DNA of 64,000 nt from Ruegeria lacuscaerulensis (GCF_013031245.1 NZ_WPZL01000003.1:1-64000), one strand, 5' to 3'. Shown: positions 44,112-53,968, numbered from the stretch's first letter. Program-made: numbers and translations. Notes: a model not told the origin generated them from the sequence alone.

Positions 44112-46529
44112 TCATCCCCGCATACGCGCGCCATCCGCATCAAACAGAGGCTTTGAGATTACGCGCGCCGGGCGTAGCTGCCCGAGGATTTCGATTTCAA
44201 CTTCTACCCCGCCGGTCGCGCGGTCCACGGGAAGAAAACCCAAGGCCACCGACTTCTCGGCGTAATGCGAATACCCGCCAGAGGTGCAGAAACCCGCGAC
44301 CTTACCGTCCAGCCAGATCGGTTCATAGGCGTTCACGTCCGCGTCGTCCGCGTCAACCTCGAACGCCACCAGTTTACGTGCTGGTCCCTCGACCCGTTCA
44401 AGCTCGGCAGCCGACCGACCGATGAAATCCGCTTTTTTTGAGAAGGATATGAACCTGTCCAGACCTGCCTCGGCTGCGGTGTAATCGGGCGAGAATTCTC
44501 GCATCCACGAGCCAAAGAACTTGTCCAATCGCAAGCTCATCATCGCGCGCATGCCAAAGGGTACCATGTCGTGTTGGTGTCCAGCCGCCCACAGGGTCCA
44601 CCACAATTGCCGTTGGGCCATCGGATCACAGTATATCTCAAACCCCAGATCGCCTGTATAGCTGACCCGCTGGACGATACAGTCGGTCATGCCTACCGTC
44701 ATGCGCCGTACGTCTAGGAACCGAATATCCGCGAGGTCTTCACGGGTGCACGCCGACAAAACCTGTACTGCTTTGGGTCCGGCGATCTGAAATCCGTTCA
44801 ACTTGTCGCTGATGTTTTCGACTTTAGTGCCGTCTTCCTGATGCTGCAGGAACCACCGCATGTGAAAGGCCTGGCTGCCATACGAGGCAGTCAGCCGGAA
44901 TTCGGTTTCTCCCAAGCAAGATACAGTGAAATCTCCGATCAACTTGCCCTTAGGCGACAACATGGGTGTCAGTGATACGCGCCCCGGTTGTGGAATGCGC
45001 CCGGCCATGATCCGGTCCAGCCAGTCCCGTGCCCCCGGACCAGAGATACGGTATTTTCCAAAATTGTGGACTTCATTGATGCCGACACCGCCACGAACTG
45101 CGCGCACCTCGCGACCGGTCGCGTCGAATGCGTCAGAGCGGCGGAACGAGGGTGTCTCGTATCCGGGCTCACCGTCTTGCGCAAAGTAGTTCGGGACCTC
45201 CAGGCCATATTGCTGGCCCCAAACCGCGCCCAGATCGCTGAAGATGTCGTACATCGGGGTCGTCCGGTTCGGACGCGCGGCAGGTAGTTCCTCATTAGGG
45301 TAGGCGACGCTGAACCGCTTTTGGTAGTTCTCGATTACCTTGGGGCGAGTGTAGCCGGGGCTGATCCAGTCGCCGAACCGAGCCACGTCCATCGCAAACA
45401 CATCACGCTCGGGCTCGCCCTCGATCATCCATTGGGCCAGCGTCAGGCCGACACCGCCGCCCTGGCTGAAGCCTGCCATAACGCCACAGGCCGACCAGTA
45501 GTTGCGTACACCCGGTACCGGTCCGACCAGTGGGTTCCCGTCCGGCGCAAAGGTGAACGGACCGTGGATCACCGATTTCACACCGGCCTCGGCCAAAACG
45601 GGAAAGCGTTTGTAGGCGAATTCGATACTGTCGGTGATCTTGTCGTAGTCATCGGGCAGCAATTCATGCCCGAACTCCCACGGGGTTCCGTCGACCGCCC
45701 AAGGCTTGCAGGGCTGCTCATAGAAACCGATGCACAATCCGCGCCCTTCTTGCCGCAGGTAGCTTTCCCCGGCCGGGTCCATCACATGAGGGTGCTCGCC
45801 ACCGGCGTCGATGATCGCTTCGATCTGAGGAATCGAGTCGGTCACCAGATACTGATGCTCCATCGGGTGCAGAGGGAAATAGATGCCAGCCATCGCGCCA
45901 ACTTCGCGCGCCCACAGGCCACCGGCGTTGACCAGATGTTCAGCATGGATGGTGCCTTTGTCAGTGACAACATCCCAGGTGCCATCTCGGCGTTGTTTAG
46001 TTTCCCGCACCATGCAGTGGGTTTCAATCGTGGCTCCGCCCATTCGGGCGGCCTTGGCATAGGCATGTGTGGTTCCGGACGGGTCCAGATGACCATCCAG
46101 CGGATCGTAAAGCGCGCCGATGATCCCGTCCGTATTGGTGATAGGGGCGATCTTTTTTATCTCTTCCGGCCCGACGATTTCTGTTTCCAACCCCATGAAC
46201 CGATGCTTGGCGCGTTCAGCCAGCAGCATGTCGAACCGGTCCTGATTGTCGGCTAGCGTCACCCCGCCCACATGGTGCAGCCCGCAGGACATGCCGGTGA
46301 TCTCTTCCAGCTCCTTATACAGTCGGATCGTATAACCTTGCAGCGCAGCCATATTGGTGTCGCCATTCAGGGTGTGAAAACCTCCGGCCGCGTGCCATGT
46401 GGACCCGCTGGTCAGTTCGGACCGCTCCAGCAGCATCACGTCCGACCAGCCCAGTTTGGTAAGGTGATAAAGAACTGAGCATCCTACGACGCCCCCGCCG
46501 ATCACTGCTACCTGAGTTGTGGTCTTCAC
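44112..46529 (-). CDS. GcvT-family FAD-dependent oxidoreductase (sarcosine/dimethylglycine dehydrogenase-like)
   Basis: 805-aa fusion. The N-terminal FAD-dependent DAO domain (1-about 380) has VAVIGGGVVGCSVLYHLTKLG, SGSTWHAAGGFH and FSQGGGVGLTLAQWM. A FAO_M linker (about 385-440) is followed by a GcvT aminomethyltransferase fold (about 440-800; GAVWGQQYGLEVPNYFA, SYTGDLGFEIY) that binds tetrahydrofolate. It probably demethylates a methylated glycine or related amine, feeding one-carbon units. I choose GTG 46529 because GGAGG lies 7 bp upstream and the FAD motif begins soon after; an upstream in-frame start adds 12 unconserved residues. Confidence 0.9.
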   Translation of the reverse strand: MKTTTQVAVIGGGVVGCSVLYHLTKLGWSDVMLLERSELTSGSTWHAAGGFHTLNGDTNMAALQGYTIRLYKELEEITGMSCGLHHVGGVTLADNQDRFDMLLAERAKHRFMGLETEIVGPEEIKKIAPITNTDGIIGALYDPLDGHLDPSGTTHAYAKAARMGGATIETHCMVRETKQRRDGTWDVVTDKGTIHAEHLVNAGGLWAREVGAMAGIYFPLHPMEHQYLVTDSIPQIEAIIDAGGEHPHVMDPAGESYLRQEGRGLCIGFYEQPCKPWAVDGTPWEFGHELLPDDYDKITDSIEFAYKRFPVLAEAGVKSVIHGPFTFAPDGNPLVGPVPGVRNYWSACGVMAGFSQGGGVGLTLAQWMIEGEPERDVFAMDVARFGDWISPGYTRPKVIENYQKRFSVAYPNEELPAARPNRTTPMYDIFSDLGAVWGQQYGLEVPNYFAQDGEPGYETPSFRRSDAFDATGREVRAVRGGVGINEVHNFGKYRISGPGARDWLDRIMAGRIPQPGRVSLTPMLSPKGKLIGDFTVSCLGETEFRLTASYGSQAFHMRWFLQHQEDGTKVENISDKLNGFQIAGPKAVQVLSACTREDLADIRFLDVRRMTVGMTDCIVQRVSYTGDLGFEIYCDPMAQRQLWWTLWAAGHQHDMVPFGMRAMMSLRLDKFFGSWMREFSPDYTAAEAGLDRFISFSKKADFIGRSAAELERVEGPARKLVAFEVDADDADVNAYEPIWLDGKVAGFCTSGGYSHYAEKSVALGFLPVDRATGGVEVEIEILGQLRPARVISKPLFDADGARMRG

Positions 46530-46620
46530 GTCTCGCCTCCCGTGTAATTTGGCCAAAGCCTGCAAGCGCGATGCGGGGTTTACTGTTCCGTTCGCGACAC
46601 TACTTGTCGCAGGCTATTGT

Positions 46621-47928
46621 TTAGAGGGGGCGGATCTTCAATCCCGTGATCCGGTTTCCTTCGCGTTCAGTCACTTCGAACCGGAAACCGTGGAACGAAA
46701 AGACCTGTCCGACAGTGGGGATCATCTGCGCCTCATGAATGACAAGTCCGGCCACGGTATTGGCTTCTTCGTCGGGCAGGGACCATTCCATGGCGCGGTT
46801 CGCGTCCCGGATCGTCATTGCGCCTTCAACCAGGTACTGCCCGTCTTCGGTGCGAGTCACCGGGACGTCCTCTTCAATGTCGAATTCGTCTGCGATTTCA
46901 CCCACGATTTCCTCAAGGATATCTTCGAGCGTAATCAGACCACGCAATGAACCATATTCGTCGACCACCAGCGCGAAATGACTGTGCATGCGCAGGAATT
47001 CCCGCATCTGGTCGTCCAGCGTGGTGGTTTCCGGCACGAAATAGGGGTCGTTCGCAACTTTGGAAATGTCGAATTCTTTCAGCCGGTTGGCATCGCCCTC
47101 CGTTCCGCCAGCATGGGCGTACATGGCGCGGAACAGGTCTTTTGCGTGTACCACGCCGACGATGTTTTCGGGTTCATCCCGGAACACGGGCAGTCGAGTA
47201 TGCTGGCTTTTCAGGCATTGCTGCAGAATGGCCTCGGGCGCGTCGTCCGCGTCGATCATCTCGATATTCGAGCGGTGCAACATGATCTCTTCGACCGTAC
47301 GGTCCCCCAGATCCAGCGCGCCGAGGATACGGTCGCGGTCTTCTTTTTCGACCACACCTTCGGAATGGCCCAGCTGCAGGGCTCCGGCGATTTCCTCGCG
47401 GACGGCCAGAATGTTGCTGTCCGGGTCGATCTGCACGCCGAATACGCGCAGAACGCCGCGCACCAGCAGACGCACGGCTGCAACGATGGGTGAGAATACG
47501 GTCACGACAACGCTGATGATCGGCGCAACAGCGGCTGCTGCCTTTTCCGCGTTTGTAATGGCGTAAGTCTTGGGCAGAACCTCGGCAAAGATCAGAACCA
47601 ACAAGGTCATCACCAGCGTCGCCAACGCCACGCCGCTTTCCCCGAACAGCCGAGTGAACAGCGCAGTTGCCAATGAGGCCGCAAGGATGTTCACAAGATT
47701 GTTGCCCAGCAACACGGAACCAATCAGGCGTTCGTTGTCGTCGGTGATGTCCAGCGCCTTTTTTGCCCCGCGCGAGCCCTTGTCGGCCTGCGCCCGAAGC
47801 TTCCCGCGTGAAGATGCGGTCAATGCCGTTTCAGAACCCGAGAAAAAACCCGACAGGATGAGCAAAAGCAAAATAGCGCCTGTGGTAAACCAGAATGCGC
47901 TGTCGATCAGAGAAGAAGAGGGTTCCAT
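46621..47928 (-). CDS. CorC/HlyC-type membrane protein (DUF21-CBS)
   Basis: 435-aa protein with an N-terminal DUF21/CNNM membrane domain of four helices (about 10-180; LSGFFSGSETALTASSRGKL), a CBS pair (about 205-330; IMLHRSNIEMIDADDAPEAIL, FALVVDEYGSLRGLITLEDILEEIVGEIADE) and a C-terminal CorC_HlyC domain (about 345-430). Related proteins export Mg2+ or protect against divalent metal stress; the haemolysin name is historical. ATG 47928 is chosen over an upstream start that runs into the xerD end. It follows xerD by 63 bp. Confidence 0.9.
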   Translation of the reverse strand: MEPSSSLIDSAFWFTTGAILLLLILSGFFSGSETALTASSRGKLRAQADKGSRGAKKALDITDDNERLIGSVLLGNNLVNILAASLATALFTRLFGESGVALATLVMTLLVLIFAEVLPKTYAITNAEKAAAAVAPIISVVVTVFSPIVAAVRLLVRGVLRVFGVQIDPDSNILAVREEIAGALQLGHSEGVVEKEDRDRILGALDLGDRTVEEIMLHRSNIEMIDADDAPEAILQQCLKSQHTRLPVFRDEPENIVGVVHAKDLFRAMYAHAGGTEGDANRLKEFDISKVANDPYFVPETTTLDDQMREFLRMHSHFALVVDEYGSLRGLITLEDILEEIVGEIADEFDIEEDVPVTRTEDGQYLVEGAMTIRDANRAMEWSLPDEEANTVAGLVIHEAQMIPTVGQVFSFHGFRFEVTEREGNRITGLKIRPL

Positions 47929-47991
47929 CGGTCCTTGGTTGTTGGTGTTTCTGCATTTGTTATGGGGGCGCAGCCCCACCGGATCAAGGGC

Positions 47992-48945
47992 TTAGCCCTT
48001 GTCGTCGGTGTCTTTGGCCAGCGGGTGATGCTCCAACACCAGTTCTGCCAGCCGTTCGTCCAGAACATGAGTGTAGATTTCGGTGGTGGCCACGTCGGCG
48101 TGCCCTAGTAACGTCTGAATTGACCGCAGATCGGCTCCGTTGGCAAGCAGGTGCGTGGCGAAGGCATGGCGCAGCGTATGGGGTGTGACCTTTTCCGGTG
48201 GTACACCGCCCTGAACAGCCAGCTCCTTAACCAGCAGAAAGAACATGTGTCGGGTCAGGTGCCCGGACTTGCCGCGCGACGGAAACAGGAACTTCGATCG
48301 CTGGCCTCCATCTGACACCAACCGATCTTCGGCTTCATCCCTTGTTTTCAGCCAGACAGACAAAGCTTCGCGGGCAGGGGGAGACAGCGGCACCATCCGC
48401 TCCTTACCGCCTTTGCCAAGAACCAGCAGCATCCGCGGGTCGCCACGCGCCGATGACACGGGCAGCGAGACAAGCTCGGTCACGCGCATACCGGTGGCAT
48501 ACAGAACTTCCATCAGGCAGGTGTTGCGCAGGCGGTCTGATTCCGTGCGTCCGGTTTGGCGCGCGGCCTGCAGCAGCCGGTCCACTTCGGGCACGTCGAG
48601 CGTCTTAGGCAGGCGCTTTTGCCGACCCGGGCCCTTGATCTGAATGGCCGGGTTGGTGTCACGCCAGCCTTCTTCAAACGCAAACCTATAGAGTTGTTTG
48701 ATTGCGGACAGCCGCCGCGCGCGGGTGGATTTCGACAAACCCTGCGCATCGCAGTCGATCAGGTAGGCCTCGATCTGGTCGCGCTCAGCCTCGGCAAACC
48801 CGGTTTTGCGGCGTTCCAGCCAGGCCGCGAAATCCTTCAGGTCGCGCCCATAGGCCAGCAGCGTGTTGGTGGCTGCCCCAAGTTCTGCGGCCTGTGCCTG
48901 CAAAAAGGTGGAGATCCACAATTCCTGAGTGGCCGGGGACGCCAT
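47992..48945 (-). CDS. xerD: Site-specific tyrosine recombinase XerD
   Basis: 317-aa recombinase resolving chromosome dimers at dif with XerC. The N-terminal SAM-like core-binding domain spans about 5-95. The catalytic residues are Arg154, Lys178, His256, Arg259, His282 and Tyr291 (HTLRHAFATHLL, LLGHADVATTEIYTHV). The genomic neighbourhood is not an integron or island, which supports the housekeeping XerD role over an element integrase. It starts 2 bp after the upstream 507-aa gene. Confidence 0.92.
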   Translation of the reverse strand: MASPATQELWISTFLQAQAAELGAATNTLLAYGRDLKDFAAWLERRKTGFAEAERDQIEAYLIDCDAQGLSKSTRARRLSAIKQLYRFAFEEGWRDTNPAIQIKGPGRQKRLPKTLDVPEVDRLLQAARQTGRTESDRLRNTCLMEVLYATGMRVTELVSLPVSSARGDPRMLLVLGKGGKERMVPLSPPAREALSVWLKTRDEAEDRLVSDGGQRSKFLFPSRGKSGHLTRHMFFLLVKELAVQGGVPPEKVTPHTLRHAFATHLLANGADLRSIQTLLGHADVATTEIYTHVLDERLAELVLEHHPLAKDTDDKG

Positions 48946-48947
48946 GA

Positions 48948-50471
48948 TCAGGTGCCCTGCAGGATCAGCAGGTTCAGCGCTGCACGGCGAGCTGTGTCCT
49001 CAAGGCCCACCCGGCGCAGCGTTGCGATAGCGGCGGTTAGGTCCACGAGATTCCCGCGAGATCCGTGGGCAAACCGCTCCATGGTTTCCAGAATGGCCTC
49101 ACCCAGTTGATCGTTTGCGAGAAGCGCTTCGATATCCGACGGGATCGGTGCCGCCCAGGCAAACCCTTCAGCGATTGCATCCGCCAAAGGCGACGGCGAA
49201 GGCGCGCGCCCGGGGTCGCCCTGCGCCAGCGCGGCCAAAAACTGCGACTCTTCGGACTGATCCGGCGCAGAAAGTGCGGCGGTCTCATATAGCTCGGACA
49301 GAAGCAGGATACGCCACCTCAGGTTCTCGGCCGCTGGGTCGGAAAGAGTGATTTGCGACAAGCGGCCGGCGAAAAGCTCGGCAAATGGAACCTCAAGCCC
49401 AACGTCGCGCATCTGTTCCCAAACGGCTATCAGGGCTTTGGAAATTTTTTTAGGCTTCCCTGACTCAAGCGCAGTTTCAAACCGCTGAATCGCCGCGACC
49501 CTGTCCCAGACCGCACCGGAGGCCGCCGGATCGCGTTCGGTGTACAGGCCCAATAGCTGATTGGGGGTCAGCGCGCCGATCCGAGTCAATCGTTCAGCGG
49601 CTTCGATCTGTGCTTTCCAGCCAGCCACATCCCGAAGGTCGGCGTTGGCAAAGGCCCGCGGCAGCGGGGCCGAGGGCAACCGTTCGCCAATTGCTTCGTA
49701 AAGACGGAAACTTAGCGGGTCCGGGTGATCCGGTTGCGGCAGGTATTCCGCATCTTCAAACAATTCGGGGCTGAGGAACCGGTCCAACACCGCCAGATCC
49801 TCAGATGGCAGAACTTGCAGCGCATGTGCTGCTTCTAACGTCAGGGCCGCCGAAGCCCAATCTCCCCGCCGAGCCTTGCAGAAAATCTGGGCCGCGTAAT
49901 CTTGCGACAGATGTGGTTGGGCGATCAGAGCTGTGCAGCTTCGATCCTCGTCCCCGGTCAGCAGCGTCGCGTCGAACCAGCGCTGAAACCGGTCGCGGCT
50001 GTCCGTAGGGCCAGCCAATTGCACAAGTGACTGCACCGGATCAGCAGCGCCAAGCTGCATCAGCCGGTCTAGCCTTGCTAACAGCAGTGTTTCCTGCGCG
50101 TTCGGCTCTGCAGGTGACCGCGCCTCAGACAGTAGCAGGGTAAAAAGCAGGCGCTGCATGGCGGGGTTGTACTTGACAGGCACGCGGGCAATTAGTTCGG
50201 CCAGACGTTCGGAATCGCTGTTCTGCCACATGTCAATCGGTAGGCCGGTCACAGTCGACGATACAAGGCCCAGCGGTTGCGACAACGCCTCAAGCGGAGT
50301 GACTTCGACATCCGGCTGGATACCGGTCTGCGTCACCGGAGGTTCCAGCAGAACCGTGCCCGGCAGGTTCTCTGGCGGGTTGCTCAACCATTCAATGACT
50401 GAAAGAGGTTCCTGCTGCGCCTGCGCCGATCCGGCCAGAAACAGCGCGAACACTGCGGCCTTATTCGACAT
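48948..50471 (-). CDS. Secreted all-helical protein of unknown function
   Basis: 507 aa. The signal peptide is about 1-18 (SNKAAVFALFLAGSAQAQ), then a Pro-rich segment, and the rest is predicted almost entirely alpha-helical with repeated 35-45-residue helical pairs (ESGKPKKISKALIAVWEQM, SELYETAALSAPDQ), suggestive of TPR-like or other solenoid repeats. I recognise no named family. It lies between a 49-aa membrane protein gene (11-bp overlap) and xerD (2-bp gap), so the three are cotranscribed. A periplasmic scaffold is possible but unproven. Confidence 0.7.
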   Translation of the reverse strand: MSNKAAVFALFLAGSAQAQQEPLSVIEWLSNPPENLPGTVLLEPPVTQTGIQPDVEVTPLEALSQPLGLVSSTVTGLPIDMWQNSDSERLAELIARVPVKYNPAMQRLLFTLLLSEARSPAEPNAQETLLLARLDRLMQLGAADPVQSLVQLAGPTDSRDRFQRWFDATLLTGDEDRSCTALIAQPHLSQDYAAQIFCKARRGDWASAALTLEAAHALQVLPSEDLAVLDRFLSPELFEDAEYLPQPDHPDPLSFRLYEAIGERLPSAPLPRAFANADLRDVAGWKAQIEAAERLTRIGALTPNQLLGLYTERDPAASGAVWDRVAAIQRFETALESGKPKKISKALIAVWEQMRDVGLEVPFAELFAGRLSQITLSDPAAENLRWRILLLSELYETAALSAPDQSEESQFLAALAQGDPGRAPSPSPLADAIAEGFAWAAPIPSDIEALLANDQLGEAILETMERFAHGSRGNLVDLTAAIATLRRVGLEDTARRAALNLLILQGT

Positions 50472-50610
50472 TCAGGATTACCGGTTCTCTGATCTCGTCC
50501 TGCGGGGCTGAGAAATCCGCGCCGAAGAACGGCCCCAGATAGGCATATGCCACCAGCCCGATGAAACACAGGCATACAAGGTATATCAGGAACTTGATCA
50601 GACGGCCCAT
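50461..50610 (-). CDS. 49-aa single-helix membrane protein
   Basis: A short gene from ATG 50610 to TAA 50461. The residues MGRLIKFLIYLVCLCF begin a single hydrophobic helix (about 5-28) followed by an acidic periplasmic tail (FFGADFSAPQDEIREPVILNVE has 22 residues, about 28-49). It overlaps the start of the 507-aa secreted-protein gene by 11 bp, which strongly suggests translational coupling and a shared function. It is divergent from aroK, 79 bp away. No recognised family. Confidence 0.65.
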   Translation of the reverse strand: MGRLIKFLIYLVCLCFIGLVAYAYLGPFFGADFSAPQDEIREPVILNVE

Positions 50611-50689
50611 TGCTCAACACTGCCCCAATTTTCTCTTTTGCCATAGTTATAGCTAGCATTTTTCCTAAGATCACGTCATTCACGGTGAA

Positions 50690-51277
50690 ATGAGCGAAAT
50701 TAAGCATAACACCCACAACTCCGAACCTGTTGCAGGGTTTGCACTGCACAAAACGGTGGTTCTTGTAGGGATGATGGGCGCAGGCAAGACTGCTGTGGGC
50801 CGGGCTTTGGCCGCGCGACTGGGTGTTCCCTTCCTCGACAGCGATGCCGAGATCGAATCGGCGGCCAATATGACCATCCCCGAGATATTTGAACGCGACG
50901 GTGAGCCGTTTTTCCGCACTAAGGAAAGCCAGGTTATCGGGCGCCTGCTGGACGAGGAGAAAGGCATCCTGTCGACCGGAGGTGGTGCTTTTTTGGCTCA
51001 ATCGAACCGCCAAATGATTACGGAACGCGGGGTGTCCGTCTGGCTGCGGGCTGACCTGAATGTCCTGTGGAACAGGGTCAAACATAAGGACACGCGCCCT
51101 TTGCTTCGCACCGCCGACCCGTATGCGACTTTGCGTTCCTTGTATGAAGCGCGTGTACCGGTCTATGCGGAGGCTGATCTTGTGGCCGAATCCGACGGCG
51201 AGACTTCGATCGAGAATATGGTGGACCGGGTGTTGAATGCCCTAGCGACACGCCCCGATGTTTTGGAACGAAAATAG
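50690..51277 (+). CDS. aroK: Shikimate kinase
   Basis: 195-aa enzyme phosphorylating shikimate in aromatic amino-acid synthesis. The P-loop GMMGAGKTAVGRALAARLG is at about 25-43, the shikimate-binding FLDSDAEIE and FFRTKESQVI follow, then STGGGAFL and the lid Arg in KDTRPLLRTADP. It is directly followed by aroB without any gap, the common alphaproteobacterial pair. The N-terminal about 20 residues before the P-loop are longer than in E. coli AroK but normal for rhodobacters. Confidence 0.95.
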   Translation: MSEIKHNTHNSEPVAGFALHKTVVLVGMMGAGKTAVGRALAARLGVPFLDSDAEIESAANMTIPEIFERDGEPFFRTKESQVIGRLLDEEKGILSTGGGAFLAQSNRQMITERGVSVWLRADLNVLWNRVKHKDTRPLLRTADPYATLRSLYEARVPVYAEADLVAESDGETSIENMVDRVLNALATRPDVLERK

Positions 51278-52390
51278 ATGCACCAAACCGTACATGTAGA
51301 CCTTGGCGAACGCTCCTATGATGTGGAAATCGGGCCCGACCTGCTGGCGCAGTCCGGCACACGGATCGCGCCATTGCTGCACCGTCCCAAAGTTGCCGTG
51401 CTAACGGACGAGAATGTGGCCGACCTGCATCTGGATGCATTGCGTGACGGATTGGCTGAGGCGGGGATCGAGATGTCTTCGTTGGCCTTGCCAGCAGGGG
51501 AGGCAACCAAAAGCTGGCCGCATTTCGAACGCGCGGTCGAGTGGCTCTTGTCCGAAAAGATCGAACGCCGGGATGTCGTGGTGGCTTTCGGTGGCGGCGT
51601 CATCGGCGATCTGGCGGGCTTTGCCGCTGCTGTCCTGCGGCGCGGGGTGCGGTTCGTGCAAATTCCGACGTCTCTGCTGGCGCAGGTGGACAGTTCCGTC
51701 GGAGGCAAGACCGGGATCAATGCACCGCAGGGCAAGAACCTGATCGGGGCGTTTCATCAGCCGTCTCTGGTGCTGGCAGATACTGCGGTGCTGGGCACGA
51801 TGACTCAGCGGGATTTCCTGTCGGGCTATGGTGAGGTCGTGAAATACGGCCTGCTGGGCGATGCTGAGTTCTTTGAATGGCTGGAAGGGAATGGCCCGAA
51901 CGTCTCCGGCGGAGAAATGGCTGCGCGGGTGCGTGCCGTGACCCGCTCAGTCCAGATGAAAGCCGATATCGTCGCGCGCGACGAGACCGAGCAAGGCGAC
52001 CGCGCGCTGCTGAACCTGGGCCATACCTTCTGTCATGCGCTCGAAGCGGCGACCGGGTATTCCGACCGGCTGCTGCATGGTGAAGGCGTGGCTATAGGTT
52101 GCGCATTGGCGTTTGAACTGTCCTCGCGCCTGGGGTTGTGCTCGCAAGAAGACCCAAGCCGTGTGCGGGCACATCTGCGCGCGATGGGGATGAAGACCGA
52201 TCTGGCAGATATTCCCGGCGACCTGCCGAGCGCGGAGGCACTCGTGGACCTGATGGCACAGGACAAGAAGGTCATCGATGGCCAGCTGCGATTTATTCTG
52301 GCACGGGGTATAGGGCAGGTCTTTGTGACTTCTGACGTCCCCCGAGATGTTGTGATTTCGGTGCTTGAGGATGCTCTGGCGACGGTTTGA
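51278..52390 (+). CDS. aroB: 3-dehydroquinate synthase
   Basis: 370-aa NAD- and metal-dependent enzyme of the shikimate pathway. VAFGGGVIGDLAGFAAAVLRRGVRFVQIPTSLLAQVDSSVGGKTGIN spans the NAD and substrate sites. GYGEVVKYGLL and LLNLGHTFCHALEAATGY carry metal and catalytic residues (Glu, His). Its start codon immediately follows the aroK stop. It converges without any spacer on the site-2 protease gene, whose stop lies in the next codon. Confidence 0.96.
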   Translation: MHQTVHVDLGERSYDVEIGPDLLAQSGTRIAPLLHRPKVAVLTDENVADLHLDALRDGLAEAGIEMSSLALPAGEATKSWPHFERAVEWLLSEKIERRDVVVAFGGGVIGDLAGFAAAVLRRGVRFVQIPTSLLAQVDSSVGGKTGINAPQGKNLIGAFHQPSLVLADTAVLGTMTQRDFLSGYGEVVKYGLLGDAEFFEWLEGNGPNVSGGEMAARVRAVTRSVQMKADIVARDETEQGDRALLNLGHTFCHALEAATGYSDRLLHGEGVAIGCALAFELSSRLGLCSQEDPSRVRAHLRAMGMKTDLADIPGDLPSAEALVDLMAQDKKVIDGQLRFILARGIGQVFVTSDVPRDVVISVLEDALATV

Positions 52391-53461
52391 TCACCGCCCG
52401 CGGATGACCATCAACTCACCGATGTTTTCGCGGGTGATATAGCCCACCATATGCCCGGCGTGCGTACAAACCGCTATGGCCGGAGCTCCCTTGTGCAGCC
52501 CCTCCAAAACCATCTCCAATCCACTGGTCAGTTGCACCTTTGGTATGTCCGTTTCCATGATGGATGTGGCTGGTTCCGACCGTGGGCTGTCGCCAGCCAG
52601 AGCAGCAAACAAACGGCCTCGGGTTACGAATCCCAAGAGGTCTCCGTCTGGCGCCAATACTGGGAATTCATGCTGCGTGGTATGAATGACGGCCTGGGCC
52701 GCTGTCGCCAATGTGTCAGTTGGGGACAGGGCCTGATACTCGGTGATCATTGCGTCCCGTGCCAGAACCCGCCGCGCGACCGAGCGCATGGCCACGTCCT
52801 GGCTTTCCGAGCTGGCTGCGACGAAAACAAAGACGGCGATCAGGACCAGTATTGGATTACCGCTGCTCAGCCCCCAGAAACCAAACGCCACAGCAACGGC
52901 CTGGCCGCTCATCGCAGCGATTCTGGTGGCTTTAACCCGGTCCATTTTCAGGCAAAGAAGGGCGCGGAAAACGCGACCGCCATCCATTGGAAAGGCAGGA
53001 ATCATGTTGAAAACGGCCAATAACAGATTCACATAAGCCAGACGGCTCAACAAGCTGGGCCCGGTCGTGTCGATCTGCGCCATCGTCTCCAGCGGCATAC
53101 CGGCCCCGAGCGCAACCAGAACGATCCAGATCACAATGTTGACGGCGGGCCCGGCAAGGGCCACCCACACCTCCTGCATTGGCTTTTCCGGCATTCGTTC
53201 CAGCCGGGCCAACCCGCCGATGGGCAGCAGAGTGATATCAGGAGTTTTGATCCCGTAGCGCCTTGCCATCAGCGCGTGGCCGAATTCATGCGCGACGACA
53301 CAGGCAAACAGGGCCAGTACGAAAATCAGGTTCTCGATTGCTGCCGGTAGCCCGCCGCTGGAATAGGCGGCAAAACCGACCCAGGCCAATAACAGGAAGA
53401 AGGTGACATGGACCCTCAGTTCCGACCCAAGTACCCGGCCGAGTGAGAAGGACCATGTCAT
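52391..53461 (-). CDS. Site-2-type zinc metalloprotease with CBS domains
   Basis: 356-aa intramembrane M50 protease, Rip/SpoIVFB type. Six hydrophobic segments; zinc motif HEFGH (58-62) in helix 2; and the third ligand region NMIPAFPMDGGRVF (Asn152, Asp160). The C-terminal two CBS domains (about 235-355; ARDAMITEYQALSPTDTLATA, IGELMVIRG at the end) could sense adenine nucleotides. The substrate is unknown; no anti-sigma factor is adjacent. The arrangement after ssb in the same direction has an 18-bp gap and could be an operon. Confidence 0.9.
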   Translation of the reverse strand: MTWSFSLGRVLGSELRVHVTFFLLLAWVGFAAYSSGGLPAAIENLIFVLALFACVVAHEFGHALMARRYGIKTPDITLLPIGGLARLERMPEKPMQEVWVALAGPAVNIVIWIVLVALGAGMPLETMAQIDTTGPSLLSRLAYVNLLLAVFNMIPAFPMDGGRVFRALLCLKMDRVKATRIAAMSGQAVAVAFGFWGLSSGNPILVLIAVFVFVAASSESQDVAMRSVARRVLARDAMITEYQALSPTDTLATAAQAVIHTTQHEFPVLAPDGDLLGFVTRGRLFAALAGDSPRSEPATSIMETDIPKVQLTSGLEMVLEGLHKGAPAIAVCTHAGHMVGYITRENIGELMVIRGR

Positions 53462-53479
53462 GATAGATCTCCGTTTGGG

Positions 53480-53968
53480 TTAGAACGGAATCTCGTCGTC
53501 GTCGATTCCGCCTGATGCCGGGGCAGGGGCGCTGGACGATCCGCCGTAGGGGTCGCCATAGCCGCCACCGGCCTGACCGCCGCCATATCCGCCAGACTGA
53601 CTGCCGCCGCCTTCGCCGCGAGCGTCCAGCATCACGAGTGTCGAGCCGAAGCCTTGAAGAACAACCTCAGTCGAATACCGATCCTGCCCGGACTGGTCTT
53701 GCCATTTGCGGGTCTGCAGTTGCCCTTCGAGATAGACCTTCGAGCCTTTGCGCAGGTACTGCTCCGCCACGCGGACAAGCCCTTCGTTGAAAATCGCAAC
53801 GCTATGCCACTCCGTGCGCTCTCGGCGTTCACCGGTGTTGCGGTCTTTCCAGGTCTCGGATGTAGCGATGCGCAGGTTGCATACTTTGCCACCGTTCTGG
53901 AAAGTCCTTACCTCAGGATCGCGGCCAAGATTTCCGACCAGAATGACCTTGTTGACTGAACCCGCCAT
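53480..53968 (-). CDS. ssb: Single-stranded DNA-binding protein
   Basis: 162 aa: the OB-fold domain spans 1-about 112 ([53 protein letters not shown]), followed by a Gly/Ser/Gln/Tyr-rich linker and the acidic DDDEIPF C-terminal tip that recruits replication and repair partners. No LexA box is visible in the spacer upstream (53969-54175). This is the housekeeping SSB. Confidence 0.97.
   Translation of the reverse strand: MAGSVNKVILVGNLGRDPEVRTFQNGGKVCNLRIATSETWKDRNTGERRERTEWHSVAIFNEGLVRVAEQYLRKGSKVYLEGQLQTRKWQDQSGQDRYSTEVVLQGFGSTLVMLDARGEGGGSQSGGYGGGQAGGGYGDPYGGSSSAPAPASGGIDDDEIPF

Noticed and set aside
45321-46256. 311-codon open frame antisense to the GcvT-family oxidoreductase
   Set aside because: Shadow of the FAD domain. 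No ribosome site or domain.
47992-48945. Tyrosine recombinase as marker of an integrated mobile element
   Set aside because: It matches XerD in length and catalytic spacing, sits in a housekeeping-like operon, and no flanking attachment repeats or phage genes are seen.
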